A program made the translations under genes and the position numbers. A stretch of DNA of 64,000 nt from Nigrospora sphaerica. Lineage: Eukaryota; Ascomycota; Sordariomycetes; Amphisphaeriales; Apiosporaceae. How positions within the stretch are numbered: the stretch's first letter is position 1; each line of letters begins with the position of its first letter. The stretch covers positions 8,928,001 through 8,992,000 of the forward strand of contig JAGVVL010000001.1 of assembly GCA_018287875.1 (NCBI GenBank), given 5' to 3'. Of the stretch, positions 1-9,631 are shown one piece after another. The notes beneath the pieces were generated by a model. That model made no database searches and had not been told where the DNA came from. It saw nothing but the letters and a program-made list of their open reading frames with translations.

Positions 1-504
1 AGGCCCATGCGCTCAACAGGGGAAGCCAACACGATGGGGTCGTGAGGGCTTCCTGCTCCTTGAGCTGACCGTTGGGCCCTGGCGAGACTATCTGTCCATG
101 CGCCCCCATCTCCATCATTTCCCCGGGAGCCGCTAGGCCGGGGGCGCAGGAGCGACCCCTGCCGCGCGACTAATACAACTGCGGAAGCTCGACGGCCGCC
201 GCAATGTCCACCCCGGCTTATCTCGCCCTGCATCCTACGGAGCGCGCCCCCAGCCGAGTGCGGCCCCTGGATGAGCGGTCGCCATCCGCAGCGATACTGA
301 CGAGGCAAACGTTTGCGAGCACGCGGGCCCCCGCGGCCGCCTGCAGGTTCAAATACGACGCTGCCCGCATGCGTCGTCTCGAAAAGGGCTGGCTCTGCTG
401 GTCTCCCTCATCGCCGTGGATCGCCTTTGTGTTCCCCTGCGTCCTTCGTTGCTACCCCATCGTGAGCGGCACGCGTCTTGTCTGGAAAGACAGCCTCGTC
501 CACC
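1..504 (+). promoter_or_regulatory. Upstream region of the subtilase gene
   Basis: No coding sequence is supported here. The short open frame at 204-620 has low-complexity composition and overlaps the start of the protease in another frame. The stretch is presumed to hold the promoter and 5' leader of the protease that starts at 505; I could not identify a convincing TATA box. Confidence 0.4.
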
Positions 505-3218
505 ATGTTTGGAAAGAGCCTTCTTCTGCCGCTTCTGGCGGGCGCCGCCACGGTGCTAGCCCAGGATGGGGCCAAGAAGCCCTCCAACGTCGTTCCCGGC
601 GGCTACATCGTCGAGTTTGAGCCGGCCGAGGACCTCACCCAGTACCGAACGGCGCTTCCCCCTTCCTGCGACACCGTTATGCAGTACAACTACAAGCTGT
701 TCAAGGGAGAGTCCATCCAGTTCAAGGACCACAAAACGGCCGAACAGCAGGTCGCCCGTTTGAAGGCCTTGGGCGCCGTCAAGAACGTGTGGCCCAAGCA
801 GATCTACAGGCTGCCAGACGAGCTCCAATGGGCCGGCCAGGAGGGCCTCGGCGCCGAGTCTGGAGGTATCGCCAAGCGTGCGCTCGCCAACGAAACCACC
901 GACTCGCCCCACATCATGACCCAAGTGGACAAGCTTCGGGCCGAGGGTGTGACGGGCAAGGGCATCAAGATTGCCATTATTGATTCCGGTGTGAGTGACT
1001 GCCCCCACCCCTTGCCTCTGCGTCACGGTAGCCTTGGGGATCTGTCGGTGGGCTTGCCAGGATGAACAAATCTAACGGTGCCCAGATTGACTACAAGCAC
1101 GAAGCGCTTGGTGGCTGCTTCGGTAGTCCCGACTGCCTGGTCGTCGAAGGCTACGACGTCGTGGGCGATGCGTACACGGGCTTCAACATTCCCGTGCCCG
1201 ATGACGACCCTTACGATGACTGCGGCGGCCACGGCACGCACGTAGCCGGCATCATCGCCGCGCAGCCGAACAAGTACGGATTCACCGGCGCGGCCCCCGG
1301 CGTCAAGCTTTCGGCCTACCGCGTGTTTGGCTGCGACGGCTCCGCCGCCAACGATGTTCTCATTGATGCTTACATGCGTGCCTACGAGGACGGCGCCGAC
1401 ATCATCACGGCCTCGATCGGAGGGCCCTCGGGATGGTCCGAGAACCCGTGGTCCGTCGTCGTTTCCCGCATCGCCGAGGCCGGCGTCCCCTGCACCGTCT
1501 CGGCCGGCAACGACGGCGACATGGGCCTGTTCTACGCCAGCACGGCGGCCGACGGCAAGAAGGTGACGGCTATCGCCTCGTTTGACAACTGGCTGTCCCC
1601 CGTGCTCCTGGCGCAGTCCAACTACACGGTCGCCGGCGGCGAGGAACAAGCGTTTGGCTACGCCGTCGGGAAGCCCGCCGCGTGGGCCGACCTGAAGCTG
1701 CCCTTGTGGACGCCCAGCTTCAACACCACGGACCCGGCTATGGGCTGTGACCCGTACCCCGCCGACACGCCCGACTTGTCCGACAAGATTGTCCTCATCC
1801 GCCGCGGCACCTGCGCCTACACATTGAAGGCCCAGAACGCGGCGGCCAAGGGCGCCAAGTACATCATGTTCTACAACAATGTGGCGGGCGCCCCGGCGGT
1901 GACGGCTGAGGTGTCCGACATCCTGGCGATCGGAATGGCCGAGGCGACCACGGGTGAAGCCTGGGTCAAGGCCCTCGCGGCTGGATCCACCGTCGAGCTG
2001 CACATGTCCGACCCCAAGGCGCAGTCCGTCAAGCTGAGCACGTCGATCAACAACCGGACGGGCGGTTTCGCCAGCACCTACACATCTTGGGGCCCCACGT
2101 ACGAGGCCGATATCAAGCCTCAGCTCGCCGCCCCCGGCGGACAGATCCTCTCGACCTACCCCGTGGCTCTGGGCTCGTACGCCGTCCTCTCGGGCACGTC
2201 CATGTCGTGCCCCCTCGTGGCTGCCATCTACGCGCTGGTGGCCAACGTCCGCGGCACGACCGACCCGGAGGAGCTGCAGAAGGTGCTTTCGGCCACGTCC
2301 AAGCCGAACCTCTTCAACGACGGCGTCCAGACGTACGGCTACCTGGCGCCCGTGGCGCAACAGGGCTCGGGCATGATCCAGGCCTACGACGCCGCCTACG
2401 TCAAGACGCTCCTGAGCACGAGCGGCATCGCGTTCAACGACACGGATAACCTGGTCGGCACGCGCAACTTCACCATCTTCAACACGGGCAAGGAGGCGGC
2501 CACGTATGAGATCTACCACGCGGCTTCCGGCACGGGCTACACCTTCTCCAACGGCTCGATCCCCGACGCGTTCCCGGGCTTGGTGGTCGACACGACGCAG
2601 GCGGCGCTTGCCTTCAGCGAATCCAAGGTGACGATCCCGGCCGGGGGCAGCCACGAGGTCACGGTGACGGTGACGCCGCCGGCGGTGGACGCCAAGCGGC
2701 TGCCCGTCTACTCAGGCTACATTGCCATCAACGGCAGCACCAGCGAGAACCTGTCGCTGCCCTACCAGGGCATCGCCGGCAGCCTGCACGACACGCAGGT
2801 GCTCGACACGGCGTACCTGTCGGTGTCGAGCGACGCCAACCTGGCGCCCATCACGGGCAGCAACTCGACCTTCACGCTGACGCGCAGCAACAACACCAAC
2901 ACCAACATCACGCTGCCCGTGGCCGTGGCCCAGCTGGCCTTTGGCTCGCCGCTCGTGCACGTCGAGCTGGAGCCCGTGCAGGGCGCCGCCGGCTACTACA
3001 CCAACAAGACGCTCGGCGAGATCCTTGGCCTGCCCCAAAGCTACCTCCCCCGCGGCGCCAACTCGTGGAACTGGAACGGGCAGCTCGCCGACGAGTCGTT
3101 CGCGCCCGCCGGCCGCTACCGCTTCGCCTTCCGCGCCATGCGCATCTTTGGCGACCCTTCCGACCCCGCCGACTTTGAGACGCAGACCTCGGCCGAGTTC
3201 ACCATCCGTTACGTGTAA
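505..3218 (+). CDS. Secreted subtilisin-like serine protease (S8A, Vpr/minor extracellular protease type)
   Basis: Two exons, 505-990 and 1086-3218, joined across a 95-bp intron (GTGAGT...CAG) that falls directly after the catalytic Asp-Ser-Gly; spliced length 872 residues. The N-terminus MFGKSLLLPLLAGAATVLAQ is a signal peptide, followed by a propeptide of about 120 residues. The triad is visible: D160 (IAIIDSG), H211 (GGHGTHVAG) and S534 (SGTSMSCP). An insert between His and Ser, around residues 360-470, has the look of a protease-associated (PA) domain, and the last 300 residues match the Fn3-like C-terminal domain of this family. Known members are extracellular endopeptidases of nutrition and host-tissue breakdown. 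The start at 505 is preferred over 478 because it puts the signal peptide at the N-terminus. No lesion seen. Confidence 0.93.
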
Positions 3219-3656
3219 GAAGGGCCGGGGAGGGCGAAGGGAGCGGAGGAAGAGGGTATTTATTTCCCTAGTCGACGTAGTAGTTATTCGTCGTGCTACG
3301 TCGACCCCCCGCCGCTTTGTGTGCCATCAGGCCCGGCGAATGCGGCCCGTGGTCCGTGGTACATACTTATCGCTGTAGATACTTTAGCTACTTAATATGA
3401 AGTAAAATATATCACGATAGAACTGCCCGGTGTCCAAGTTGGGTGATTCGTACACCGTCCATTCCGAACCCCGGCAAGGATTCCCAACGGTGGAAAGGCC
3501 GGCGCTAAGATACGTGCCAATGGTTCAGTTTAATGGTTCATGGTAAACAACGGGAATGGCGCCGACCGGGGCAAGTGAACAAAAAAGGACAGCTATTGCT
3601 TTGTCACAGTTTCAAGTATGGAATTAAGACAATATTCTCTCACTCAACATTAAACA
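3219..3656. other. Intergenic spacer, subtilase 3' region to tRNA-Thr
   Basis: No gene is visible. The first part is the presumed 3' untranslated region and polyadenylation region of the subtilase; the section around 3370-3420 is locally AT-rich. Confidence 0.5.
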
Positions 3657-3727
3657 GCCCGCTTGGCTTAGTGGTAAAGCGTGTCACTCGTAATGACAAG
3701 ATCACTCGTTCGATTCGGGTAGTGGGC
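3657..3727 (+). tRNA. tRNA-Thr (anticodon CGU)
   Basis: A 71-nt cloverleaf folds by eye. The acceptor stem GCCCGCT pairs with AGTGGGC (one G-U). The D-stem GCTT pairs with AAGC. The anticodon stem TGTCA pairs with TGACA around the loop CTCGTAA, giving anticodon CGT, which reads ACG (Thr). The T-stem ACTCG pairs with CGGGT (one U-G) around the loop TTCGATT. There is no intron and no encoded CCA, as expected for a eukaryotic nuclear tRNA. The A-box-like TGGCTTAGTGG and B-box-like GTTCGATTC internal promoters are present. Confidence 0.95.
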
Positions 3728-3733
3728 AATTTG

Positions 3734-3739
3734 TTTTTT
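3734..3739 (+). terminator. Pol III terminator of tRNA-Thr
   Basis: A run of six T starts seven bases after the tRNA 3' end, the usual RNA polymerase III stop signal. Confidence 0.75.
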
Positions 3740-4101
3740 GCTTCACATCCCAACCAGCACAGGCGCTGTGCGTCTTTTCTTTATAATTCTGGCTGGAGGG
3801 AAGGAATTGATTGCGTAGCTGAACGCGCATAGACGACGAGCTGGGACGCTCAACGGGGAGGGAAAGAAAGATTGAGCGAGCACCGAGATACGACGTCGCG
3901 TTGGATGCTTCAAAGTGAGTAAATAGCATTAAGTCGTAACAGGTAACTAACTAGGCATATTCTCGTCCCGTGCCAAAAACCTCCCAGCGCCCGCTATTGC
4001 TAAAGTACCAATTAACCGATCGGTCATAAAGTATAAGCCGCGCAGGCAGATATCATCGCTTGCCCCCCCCAAACGCGGCCTGCTTCCCCTTTTCCCGCCC
4101 C
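3740..4101. other. Intergenic spacer
   Basis: Nothing recognisable; this is the presumed 3' flank of the minus-strand alcohol dehydrogenase that ends at 4102. Confidence 0.5.
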
Positions 4102-5097
4102 TCACTGCGCCAGGAGCACGGCGCGGAAGTGCACGTCGCCCTTCTCGAGCTTGGCGATGGCGTCGGCGATGCCCTGCTCCGTCATGGGGAAGGTCTCGAC
4201 GACGGGCTCGATGTTGTGGAGGGCGGCGAACTCGAGCATGCGCATGTGCAGGTGGCGCGGGGCGACGATGGAGGCCTGGACGGTGATGGCGTTGATGAGC
4301 AGGGGCTGGTAGGGGATGACGAAGTCGCCGCCGCCGAAGGAGAGCGGGTGGATCGTGGAGCCGGGGTTCATGACGGGCAGGATGAGGCCCCAGTCGGGCT
4401 GGGCGCTGGTCGTCACGAGCAGGCGGTCGAGCTTCCGCGTCAGCTTGAGCTCCTTGGCGCCCTTGGTGGCGACGAACTCGTGGGCGCCGAGGCGCAGGGC
4501 CTCGTCGCGCTTCGAGTCGGTGCCCGAGAGCACGACGACGCGGCAGCCCATCTTGGCGGCGAACTTGATGGCGAGGTGGCCGAGGCCACCGACGCCCATG
4601 ACGCCGACCGTCTCGGTCGGCTGCGTGTCGTAGGCCCGCAGCGCGTTGAAGACGGTGGCGCCGCCGCACTGCAGCGGCGCCGCCGCCTCGTCGCTCAGCC
4701 CGTCGGGGATGCTGAAGAGGAAGGCCTCGCGCCACACGGCGTGCGACGCGAACGAGCCCTGGTCCAGGTTGGCGAAGCCGTACATCTGCCGCTCCGGGCA
4801 GTACGTCTCGTTGCCCGTCAGGCACTGGTAGCAGCCCCCGCAGCAGTCGTGCTCGTAGCCCCAGCCGACGCGCTCGCCCTTCTTCAGCGCCTTGACGGCC
4901 GGGCCCACGTCCTCGACCACGCCCACGCCCTCGTGGCCCAGCCCCATATCGGCCTGCTTGAAGTGCAGATCCGTGCCGCAGAGGCCGGACGCCGTCACCC
5001 GCACCAGCACCTGGTCGCCCGTCAGGTCAGGCTTCGTCGTCGTCGACTTGACCGGCGCCCCCGACTCGGAGCCCTTGAAAACGGTAAAGGTCGGCAT
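4102..5097 (-). CDS. Zinc-dependent alcohol dehydrogenase (MDR, cinnamyl/ADH6-like)
   Basis: One exon encoding 331 residues. GLCGTDLHF (near residue 40) supplies the catalytic-zinc Cys, GHEGVGVV the conserved His-Glu, and the run of Cys in DCCGGCYQC...TYC is the structural-zinc loop. GVGGLGHLAIKFA is the Rossmann nucleotide-binding motif, followed by a short basic tail typical of NADP-preferring members. Family knowledge: reversible NAD(P)H-dependent reduction of aldehydes to alcohols in the cytosol. The protein is slightly shorter than the usual 340-360 residues, but both zinc sites and the cofactor motif are present. The substrate cannot be told from sequence. Transcription is opposite to the subtilase, and an upstream TC-repeat lies in its presumed promoter. 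Confidence 0.92.
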   Translation of the reverse strand: MPTFTVFKGSESGAPVKSTTTKPDLTGDQVLVRVTASGLCGTDLHFKQADMGLGHEGVGVVEDVGPAVKALKKGERVGWGYEHDCCGGCYQCLTGNETYCPERQMYGFANLDQGSFASHAVWREAFLFSIPDGLSDEAAAPLQCGGATVFNALRAYDTQPTETVGVMGVGGLGHLAIKFAAKMGCRVVVLSGTDSKRDEALRLGAHEFVATKGAKELKLTRKLDRLLVTTSAQPDWGLILPVMNPGSTIHPLSFGGGDFVIPYQPLLINAITVQASIVAPRHLHMRMLEFAALHNIEPVVETFPMTEQGIADAIAKLEKGDVHFRAVLLAQ

Positions 5098-5893
5098 TTT
5101 GTAGCGTGATGTATGTAGTTTGGAGTGTATACGTGAGGAAGGGATAGTTCTTGGGTGGTGGCGTGCTGTTGCAGTGTAGCTGTCTTCTGTTGGTGAAGGT
5201 CTGTCTCTCTACGCCTCTAGATTTCTTGACTACGACGACCGGACGGTCCCTATTAATACGCCACGGATGCACCACCATGACACTGCCCGCTCGCCATAAC
5301 GGACATAACAGGTTTCGCCGTTGACGTGAAAATCATCTTGTCCATGGTAGGGTGCTGACGTGCATCGTGGACTTCTGCTCCGTGTCCGATCGACCCTTGC
5401 AAGCCCCTGCCAAGTGGAAAGCAAAAAAAGCGACCCAGCTCCACCTTCAATAGTCTCTCTCTCTCTCTCTCTCTCTTTACTGTACGATTAATAAACGTCA
5501 TCGGTTTGGCGGTCCCTGAGCCCCGCCTCCCCAGACGAAGCGGGAAAAAGACCGCACCGTCGACTTCCGCTGCGCCCCGTCTGTCTCAACCTCTTGCCTC
5601 GGCGCTCTGCGGTGATATCTGTCCGTCGGGCGCAAAGGGCGTAGAATGGTTATCGCCGACGGGCATAGGGATCAATTCCTCGCGCATTGGTCATCGGGGC
5701 CCCTTGGCAGTTTCCCCCCGACCAGTGCCCTCTCTCGTGGCGCTTCGGCATGTGAAGGGCTGCCTACCGCTAGGGCTAATGTACTTATAATTGGCTCGCG
5801 AAGCATTCCTTCCGGTACTCGCTGTGAAGACCTGCGTATGGATCGCTTGGGCTGATGTACTTGTAGTTTGCTCACGGAAGCATTTCCCATCCG
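5098..5893. promoter_or_regulatory. Promoter side of the alcohol dehydrogenase; 3' flank of the large minus-strand gene
   Basis: No coding sequence is supported. The part next to 5098 is the presumed promoter and leader of the dehydrogenase. It contains a pyrimidine repeat (5454-5477), of a kind common in filamentous-fungal promoters. Confidence 0.4.
5454..5477. repeat. (TC)12 microsatellite
   Basis: Uninterrupted TC dinucleotide run of 24 bases, about 360 bp upstream of the alcohol dehydrogenase start codon. On the coding strand it reads as GA. Confidence 0.9.
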
Positions 5894-8800
5894 CTACCTG
5901 CCACCTACGGTCTGCGGGTAGTGGACCGCCATATCTTCCCCACCTAACCCCTGTTCGGCGCCCGCTCCATTCAATCGCATTAGCTTGGTCCCGTAAGTCA
6001 GCGCTTCCATGTCTTCTCCGTCTCCTGCCAATGGCCGTGCTACCTCGTTGTCGTCATCGTCATCCTCAACCAGGTTGGCAAGGTCTTCGTCCGCTAGTGC
6101 GTCCGAAGCGCCCGGCTGTTGCCTAAGTGGGAGGATCGAGTCGCCGCCTGGCAGCCGCACGTCCGACGCCTCCAACACTTCGGCGATGTCCAGCATCAGG
6201 ATTTCCATGGGACAGATGTAGGCCACCTGCTTACGCTCGCTCCACGCCAGAACGTGGCCGCAGAGCGAGCCACTGTGCCGCTCCATGACCCATGCGCCCG
6301 AGTCGCCCGGGATGCCCAGCGACAGGCCGGGGATGTAGCGCATGTTCGGCGCAGGCAGATCCGATACCTCCAGACCAGAGCGGACCGCGTCGCGGCTCAA
6401 AGCTTTGCCGCTCACCTGGTACGTGTGGCTGGGCGATGCGCGCCCGTAGATTTTAACCGACGTGAGCGCCGGCAGGATCAGGCCCGCTTGGAGCCCGCTG
6501 GTGCGGCCGACGCACTGCACCTCCAGCCCTGGCAGATCCGACGACATGGTGACCGTCGTCGGTTGCAGGAACCGGCCCGACGCTGGCGCAGGCGAATCCG
6601 CCGACCCTGTGTGCGGCACTTGGTTCTCCTTGGGCAGGCGCTCATCCTCGAAGGAGAAGAGCGCCCAGTCGATTTCGTGGATTAGGCCATTGGCATCGTT
6701 TCGCCGCCGAATGCCCGACGACGCATAGATCTCGCCCACACGGCACGTGTCCAGGTGGTCTTCGTCCATCGTGTCCTCGGGGTAGAAGCCGTCACTCATG
6801 TCGTCAAACGCCGGCTGCGTCACCACGTAGCCCTCGCCCAGCCCCTTCTCGACGCCGGGTATGTCGCCGGGCTCGTTGTATTCATCGTCCTCGTCCTCAT
6901 CCATGTCCGACTCGTCGTCGCTGGTGAGTTCCGTGTCCGTATACTCGGAGCCCGAGTCCGAGAATTCGCACGCGTAGTCGTCGCCGCTGCTCTCCGAGGT
7001 GTAGAAGTCTTGCAGGTCAGCCATGCTCCGCGAGGCGGCGCTGCTCCGAAACGGAGGGGAGGCAAGCTTGGGGTCCGGCGGCGGCGGCGCGTGCGTGGGG
7101 GCGTCCGGGTCGTCCAGCATATGGTGGACCGTCATGCCGTACGGCCTGTCGTCGACCATGATCAAGCCGCCGAAACTGACGGGGGGCAGATGCCGGTCGC
7201 CGATCCAGGCGCCGATGCTGGCTCCGTTGTGGGGGCGCTCTTGAAAATCGGGATTGGCCGCTTGGGGCGCGTCGTCTTCGCCAGGGCCCCCCTCGTCGCC
7301 TTTGGCCATGCTTCGTGTCACACCTCCTTTGCGAGACCGAAGAACTGCGCCGCCGCATACCTTCAGCGCGAAGTCGGTCGAGCCGTCAAAAAGAATGCCG
7401 AGCTTCTTCTTCAGGATCGACCGGACTTTGCTGACCGAGGTACAGATGACGAGAACGGTGGGTTTGATGGATTGTGGGGACTCGCCGATGGATTCAAGAG
7501 AAATCTCCACCGATTCGGGGTTTTTGCGGTAGAAAGGACGAAGCGCCATGTTGATCTGCGGCATGAGGAGTTCATTCCATTGTTGGATGGTCTCGGGTGG
7601 CAGGGGGACCTGGGGATAGAGTCGGACTCGGGGCCCCTTGGACTTCGGTGGCGCCGCGGCCGAGGCCGCGTCCGGCAGAGCAAGGTCGCCTTTGCCTGAC
7701 GGCGACTGTGCCGGTTTGTCCTGCGTGGCACCCGCGGCGGCTTCCGACTTGGGTGGCATGACGCGGCGCAATTGGGGGGTGGAGGAGAAATCGACCTTCC
7801 GGTCGGCGCTGACAGGCGTCGATGCGGCCGATGAGCGTGGGGTTGGCTTGGTGTCGGCTTTGGAAGGCCCAGCCAGGGAGGACATGGACGCGCCGAGCGA
7901 GGGCTGACGCTCGCGTGCCGGGGCGGGGACGTCGCCCATGTCTGCGCTAATGCGATCGTCCAACCCGCTGACGCCATCAAGAATAGAGCACGCCTCCAGA
8001 TAACGGCCGGCGCGTACCTGGACTTGGCTGAGGACCTCGTCGCCCGAGTTGGGTCGCGCCAGCTCTTGGTCCACGGCGTTCCAGCAGACCTGGACGGCCT
8101 TCATGTAGAGAGTGCCGCACCGCGTGGCAAGCTGCCCGAGGACGGACTCGGAAACGCTGGGCGACTGCGCGTTGGGCACCAGGTTCTCGAGCTTCGTCCA
8201 CAGACCAATCGAAACGAGCAGCATGGCCAGCGAATAGAGATCGAGCGTCTTGGTGTCACTGTTGGTAGCGAGGGGTGACTGGGGCGTAGTGCGCGGGTCG
8301 AGGGGATGCCGGTGGAGAATGGCCGACGCCGTCTGCAGGGGCGGGCTGTCCTGGGGGAAGAGATCGAAAGACGAGACAAGCGGCTTCCGGACATCGACCT
8401 CGCCCGCTTCCATCCCATGTCCGGTACCGGCGGGGCTGCAGAAAGATATGGTCGAGTCGAGCAGCCTGCCGTGGGTAATACCCCGCGCGTGCATGTCGAA
8501 GACGGTGTTGGCGAGGTTGTGGGCTAGGCGAAACTTGGCCTCCAGGGGAGGTTCGTAGTCGGAGCGGGAAAGGAGATCGCGCAGTGTACATAGGTTGTCA
8601 ATTGGGTTCTGTGTGAGGTTCTCAAAAGTCACGGGGTTGAAGGTGGGCGGAAACTGGTAGACCAGCCCGAGACGTGAGTTTTCCATGTCCTCGTAGTAGC
8701 CGAGCAGAATGGGCAGGCCAATCCAAGCACCGGGCGACCGATGGGATTCCGTTTGGAGGCCGGCGCTGAGCTTCTCGAAGCGGGACATGGAGGGCATGAT

Positions 8801-9631
8801 GCCGACGGACGCGTACATGGAATCGAAATGGCCATGCTCCAGGAGAAGAGGGGACCAACCTTGGCGGCCTGGGCGAAGTTCGGCGAACGCCTGCTTGCCC
8901 ATGAAAACGATCTCCTGCGATCTCGGTTCGGGGGCAATGGGCGAGGAGAGGGGCTCTACCTGCATGGTCCGCAGGCTCGTGAGCGACTGAGGGTCGATCT
9001 GCTGAGGCGTTTGGATTCGCGTGGACTCAAAGGGCCGTAGCTCCTCAACCGAGGCCGTGGACTTGATGGGTCTGCCCAACCTCGTGGACGAGGCGGCCGA
9101 CGAACGGGTTCTGGACAGGTCGTGGAGGGTATCGATAGAGGCTGTCAGGTCCTTGATAAGATCCTCGAACCTCGACTTGTCCCAGACGACCAGCGGCATC
9201 TTCTTGTCCCCCACGGCCTTCTCGGGTTCCTTTTCGCCTATCCTCCTCTTCGAACTGAGCCACAGCGGCTCGGCCTCAGCCAGAATGTCCTTCGAGGGTG
9301 ACGCGTTAGCATTGAGGGGCAGGTGGTCAGCGGGCCGCTCTTCTCTCACCTTAATGGTAGACATGATGCTTCCGACCAGGTCGCTCAAGCCGGCCTTGGA
9401 GAGAGACTCGTCGATCTCGGCGGCTTGATTTGACGGGTCGCTCCATTCCAGACCCCAGCTTACGAAGCGGTCCTTCTGGATCTTGAGCTTACGGTGCAGG
9501 GCCTTGATCTCCGGGTCCTCGGAGACGGGCTCCTTGACGAAGTCGGACGACTTCTTGGTGTCATTGTAGAGTCGGCTGAGACGCCGCTGGAAGGGCATTT
9601 GGAAGCCGCCGAGCGGCAGGTAGGACTCCAT
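5894..9631 (-). CDS. Large multidomain protein: kinase-like region fused to a trypsin-like serine protease domain
   Basis: One uninterrupted exon, 1245 residues. The N-terminal 120 residues are helical and polar (KLKIQKDRFVSWGLEWSD). Residues about 230-520 resemble a degenerate protein kinase: FRLAHNLANTVFDMHARG then ITHGRLLDSTISF where HRD and the catalytic loop would lie, and no DFG was found, so activity is doubtful. A Pro/Ser linker (about 570-670) leads to a further conserved-looking block, then to a C-terminal chymotrypsin-fold region. This has H836/H837 (MTVHHML), D988 (EIDWALFSF) and S1111 (GIPGDSGAWVM) in triad order, with an acidic Asp/Glu-rich insert between H and D. Similar uncharacterised fungal proteins are known to me only as hypothetical. 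Function unknown; a signalling or incompatibility protease is an inference. Confidence 0.8.
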   Translation of the reverse strand: MESYLPLGGFQMPFQRRLSRLYNDTKKSSDFVKEPVSEDPEIKALHRKLKIQKDRFVSWGLEWSDPSNQAAEIDESLSKAGLSDLVGSIMSTIKVREERPADHLPLNANASPSKDILAEAEPLWLSSKRRIGEKEPEKAVGDKKMPLVVWDKSRFEDLIKDLTASIDTLHDLSRTRSSAASSTRLGRPIKSTASVEELRPFESTRIQTPQQIDPQSLTSLRTMQVEPLSSPIAPEPRSQEIVFMGKQAFAELRPGRQGWSPLLLEHGHFDSMYASVGIMPSMSRFEKLSAGLQTESHRSPGAWIGLPILLGYYEDMENSRLGLVYQFPPTFNPVTFENLTQNPIDNLCTLRDLLSRSDYEPPLEAKFRLAHNLANTVFDMHARGITHGRLLDSTISFCSPAGTGHGMEAGEVDVRKPLVSSFDLFPQDSPPLQTASAILHRHPLDPRTTPQSPLATNSDTKTLDLYSLAMLLVSIGLWTKLENLVPNAQSPSVSESVLGQLATRCGTLYMKAVQVCWNAVDQELARPNSGDEVLSQVQVRAGRYLEACSILDGVSGLDDRISADMGDVPAPARERQPSLGASMSSLAGPSKADTKPTPRSSAASTPVSADRKVDFSSTPQLRRVMPPKSEAAAGATQDKPAQSPSGKGDLALPDAASAAAPPKSKGPRVRLYPQVPLPPETIQQWNELLMPQINMALRPFYRKNPESVEISLESIGESPQSIKPTVLVICTSVSKVRSILKKKLGILFDGSTDFALKVCGGAVLRSRKGGVTRSMAKGDEGGPGEDDAPQAANPDFQERPHNGASIGAWIGDRHLPPVSFGGLIMVDDRPYGMTVHHMLDDPDAPTHAPPPPDPKLASPPFRSSAASRSMADLQDFYTSESSGDDYACEFSDSGSEYTDTELTSDDESDMDEDEDDEYNEPGDIPGVEKGLGEGYVVTQPAFDDMSDGFYPEDTMDEDHLDTCRVGEIYASSGIRRRNDANGLIHEIDWALFSFEDERLPKENQVPHTGSADSPAPASGRFLQPTTVTMSSDLPGLEVQCVGRTSGLQAGLILPALTSVKIYGRASPSHTYQVSGKALSRDAVRSGLEVSDLPAPNMRYIPGLSLGIPGDSGAWVMERHSGSLCGHVLAWSERKQVAYICPMEILMLDIAEVLEASDVRLPGGDSILPLRQQPGASDALADEDLANLVEDDDDDNEVARPLAGDGEDMEALTYGTKLMRLNGAGAEQGLGGEDMAVHYPQTVGGR

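Noticed and set aside
1023..2654. 543-codon open frame on the minus strand
   Set aside because: Shadow of the subtilase; the plus strand carries all catalytic motifs and the minus translation is Arg/Gly/Val-rich with no motif.
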